Assembly (NCBI GenBank): GCA_046160425.1
Contig: JBJXGP010000287.1
Coordinates: 1-6,775 of the forward strand
Length of the DNA: 6,775 nucleotides
Origin: JAQCEJ01 sp046160425
Lineage (GTDB): Bacteria > Planctomycetota > Planctomycetia > Planctomycetales > Planctomycetaceae
Direction: 5' to 3'
Shown: positions 4,998-6,775 of the stretch, in pieces
How positions within the stretch are numbered: position 1 is the stretch's first letter
How the letters are laid out: every line of letters begins with the position of its first letter
Notes under the pieces: generated by a model
What the model was told of the DNA's origin: nothing
The model's input: only the letters and a program-made list of their open reading frames with translations
The model's database searches: none
Translations under genes and position numbers: made by a program

Positions 4998-6775
4998 ACG
5001 GTATATTCTTAAACTGACCGTTCCGCATATTCTCACGCACCTGCTTGGTCAATTCCTTGCCGAATTTCAAATCGAATTTCTTCGTTGCTTTTACAACGGC
5101 ATCGAATGCCTGCTTTTGCGATCCCGCATTCTTCGCAAAATGTTTGGTCCAAGCTTCCGTTGCCCCATTCAGTCCCGAGATTTTGAATCCCTTCGCCTTC
5201 AGTTCGGTATCCAGCATCTTGTGAAACTCGCGATGCTGTTTCTTCCCCAGTTTGTACAGGTCCTGCTTATCATCGCCTCCCAGAAACTTCGGGATCGGAT
5301 GATGCAGCTCCGTGCATCGGTTATGCGCCAGCACCGGCGGACCACGCGCGCCGTAGGCCGACACGAAGTAATTGTGATCCCCTTCCACCTCGACGTTGTA
5401 AACCGGCACACCTTCCGGGTGTGGTTCGTATGTGCTCGAAATGATGTGGATCGCCTCGCCCGCCAGCGTCTGCACGTCATCGCCGGATTTCAACCACTTC
5501 GCCGGTTTGTAGTATTCGTTGTACGGATCATAAAACGGATGCTCGTTCGTCGTCTTGATGACCTGCCGATTCCCCGACGCATCCTCGATCTCCAGCAATC
5601 GCAAATGATAGACGATATTCTTGAACGTCCGCGTCACCTTGCTCATCCGCGGCTGGCCCGTGGCGTGATCGTACGCCAGAATGTCATCACCTTCCTTGAA
5701 AGCGGCGACCGATTTCATCTTGTATTGCGGCTGGCCGGATGCCGTGGGGCCCGAAACATCGGCAGACCTCTTGTCGCTGCGCGACCCGGACACCGGGCTG
5801 TCCGGGCTACCCGTTGCGGCCGTCGTCGCGGTTGCGCTCGGCAGACTCACCCGGCCCGATTGCAGCAGACACAACCCGCTGCACACGAGACCCACGAATA
5901 GAAACAGCCAGCGCCGGAGTTCAGAGTGATGGGTGTCGCGGCGGGGCGGTTTGGCGAGCATGACCAGCGGCGCTTCCAGGGTGCGCGAAACATTTGCCGG
6001 AAAACACGGCTCACAGAGCCGTGGCACGCCAGCAATGTCACTTTCCGCAAACGCTTGATCGAGGGATGCATGGTCGGAGCGAGTCGGCATGATGGCGTCA
6101 TGGAGATCCCTGGACCAATCGCTATCGCTACCAAACACCGCATCGAGCGCGGCATCATCGTCGGACGAAACAGGTCTATCCGCACGGGGTATGAACGTAT
6201 CAGGAATCAACGGTGCGTGAGACATTTCTAAAAATCTCCGTCTGCGACTTCTGCGGAATTGTAACGACGTGGTGAATAACATGCCAACAAACACCACCAC
6301 CAACGCATCGTTCACATTGGCATCCCGATCGGTCCGGGCCAGCGGTGCCGGGGGTATGACGAGTTGCCGGTCGATCATCCCCTCGGTCAGGTTCATGTCG
6401 ACGGTGAAGCAGTTGAAACTTTTTGTGGCCTTGATCGAGAACGCGGCACCCACCAGTCCCAGGGCATCGCCCCAGCCGAAGTTCCCTTCGTAGGCGTGCT
6501 TCGCCGCGGTCGCCACGTCGCCGACGGCGTTGACGACTTCCCAGGTGGTGAGCAGCCCTTTAGCCACCTTGGCCCCGCAAGAAACCAGACCGGCACCGGG
6601 GATCATCGAAATGGCGATGTTGGTCACCATCCCCGCAACGTTGCCGGCGATCTGGCCGTAGCCATAAGCGTCTTCGTGACCGAACACCGGCCCGATGTCG
6701 GGAACCGACCAGAACTCATCGAACGGGTTGATCGTGTTGAGAAAACCGTCGACGAAACCGGCGGCGGAATCGACG
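4996..6775 (-). CDS. Polymorphic toxin, C-terminal part: membrane hairpin, Hint domain, LHH-type HNH nuclease (5' end outside window)
   Basis: The frame is open to the right edge, so the real start lies outside; the GTG at 6687 is internal, preceded by 29 in-frame codons homologous to the copy near 4220. Numbering from 6687: a Gly/Ala-rich hydrophobic region (about 10-85), TM helix about 126-144, an Arg cluster (145-151), a low-complexity acidic linker, TM helix about 260-277, then a Hint domain about 321-456 with the block-B motif TTNEH (379-383) and terminal His455-Asn456. The usual Cys nucleophile at the Hint start is not seen. The 107-residue tip begins E-L-H-H-P-I-P-K-F-L-G-G (460-471), with His485 and His489 following, matching the LHH branch of HNH/EndoVII nucleases found as toxin tips. 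Positive charge between the helices puts that loop in the cytoplasm and Hint plus toxin outside (inference). An immunity gene follows after 8 bases. The missing N-terminus may be an RHS-type or other repeat backbone; that cannot be seen here. Confidence 0.85.
   Translation of the reverse strand, partial: VDSAAGFVDGFLNTINPFDEFWSVPDIGPVFGHEDAYGYGQIAGNVAGMVTNIAISMIPGAGLVSCGAKVAKGLLTTWEVVNAVGDVATAAKHAYEGNFGWGDALGLVGAAFSIKATKSFNCFTVDMNLTEGMIDRQLVIPPAPLARTDRDANVNDALVVVFVGMLFTTSLQFRRSRRRRFLEMSHAPLIPDTFIPRADRPVSSDDDAALDAVFGSDSDWSRDLHDAIMPTRSDHASLDQAFAESDIAGVPRLCEPCFPANVSRTLEAPLVMLAKPPRRDTHHSELRRWLFLFVGLVCSGLCLLQSGRVSLPSATATTAATGSPDSPVSGSRSDKRSADVSGPTASGQPQYKMKSVAAFKEGDDILAYDHATGQPRMSKVTRTFKNIVYHLRLLEIEDASGNRQVIKTTNEHPFYDPYNEYYKPAKWLKSGDDVQTLAGEAIHIISSTYEPHPEGVPVYNVEVEGDHNYFVSAYGARGPPVLAHNRCTELHHPIPKFLGGDDKQDLYKLGKKQHREFHKMLDTELKAKGFKISGLNGATEAWTKHFAKNAGSQKQAFDAVVKATKKFDLKFGKELTKQVRENMRNGQFKNIP
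5785..5806. repeat. Palindrome CCCGGACA-CCGGGC-TGTCCGGG between TM helix 2 and the Hint domain of toxin 1
   Basis: Perfect 8-base arms with a 6-base loop in the spacer after the second TM helix, encoding part of P-D-S-P-V-S-G-S-R. The arms and loop resemble another palindromic repeat I associate with planctomycete intergenic DNA. It sits in a stretch with no counterpart in the other two toxins. Confidence 0.6.
6005..6023. repeat. Palindrome CACGGCTC-ACA-GAGCCGTG inside the toxin 1 linker
   Basis: Perfect 8-base inverted repeat with a 3-base loop, in the disordered linker between the two TM helices of the first toxin, where it encodes P-R-L-C-E-P. From memory, this palindrome resembles a dispersed intergenic repeat of planctomycete genomes. 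In-frame insertion of such an element into a tolerant linker would explain the odd Cys/Pro residues there. Confidence 0.6.
6406..6775 (-). repeat. Backbone direct repeat, copy 1 (in the first toxin gene)
   Basis: This segment and 3911-4273 encode the same protein region and align at DNA level with scattered substitutions and a two-codon length difference. The 21 bases at 6721-6741 are identical to 4220-4240, and the protein stretch N-A-V-G-D-V-A-T-A-A-K-H followed by E-G-N-F-G-W-G-D-A-L-G is identical in both apart from two residues between them. Homology continues to the window edge, so the repeat may be longer. Such sequence can support homologous exchange between the two cassettes. Confidence 0.85.

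Noticed and set aside
5116..5901. Long plus-strand open frame of 261 codons antisense to toxin 1
   Set aside because: It is the complement of the Hint/linker coding DNA, has a basic low-information product, and no domain or ribosome site; the minus frame carries clear conserved motifs.
6685..6687. GTG as the start of toxin 1
   Set aside because: The frame stays open for 29 more codons to the edge and those codons are homologous to the backbone remnant at 4211-4273, so this is an internal Val.
1..6775. CRISPR array, tRNA, rRNA, or insertion-sequence transposase
   Set aside because: No regularly spaced repeats, no cloverleaf or rRNA-like sequence, and no transposase motifs were seen; the window is filled by the five minus-strand genes.

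Overview
The window is one block of minus-strand genes that reads like the C-terminal end of a polymorphic-toxin locus, most likely from a planctomycete. The evidence for the host is indirect: the 'GENP/GHNP' style Hint domain in a two-helix membrane protein, GC-rich backbone DNA, and short palindromes that resemble intergenic repeats I associate with planctomycete genomes. No marker gene fixes the species.

Read in the direction of transcription (right to left), the layout is: (1) the C-terminal ~590 codons of a large protein entering from the right edge (6775-4996), with a glycine-rich hydrophobic segment, TM helix, Arg cluster, disordered linker, second TM helix, Hint domain and an LHH-type HNH nuclease tip; (2) its likely immunity gene (4987-4307), resembling the double-CXXCG/SitI6 family; (3) a second copy of the same architecture (4210-2267) with a different Hint subtype and a possible PD-(D/E)xK-fold tip; (4) a second, unrecognised immunity candidate overlapping it by ATGA (2270-1578); (5) a third, shorter copy starting only at the first TM helix (1491-91), ending in a short GIY-YIG-like tip; (6) 90 bases with a small inverted repeat and no gene.

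The second and third toxin genes look like displaced 'orphan' cassettes. DNA coding for the end of the backbone recurs right behind the first immunity gene, in the same frame as that gene but after two tandem stop codons and without an ATG start. The third copy retains still less of the backbone. This fits repeated replacement of toxin/immunity tips by recombination in the conserved backbone, leaving older cassettes downstream. Base composition supports it: backbone and Hint segments are about 63-68% GC in hand-counted 60-base samples, while toxin tips and an immunity gene are 35-40%.

The most unusual signal is that all three toxin genes carry short, nearly perfect inverted repeats inside their unconserved spacers (6005-6023, 5785-5806, 3523-3539, 1207-1235), as if intergenic palindromic elements had been absorbed in frame into the linkers between the membrane helices or just before the Hint domain. 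Together the products would be membrane-anchored toxins whose tip could be released by the Hint domain's terminal His-Asn, each with a cognate protector for the producing cell, except that no protector for the third tip is visible.
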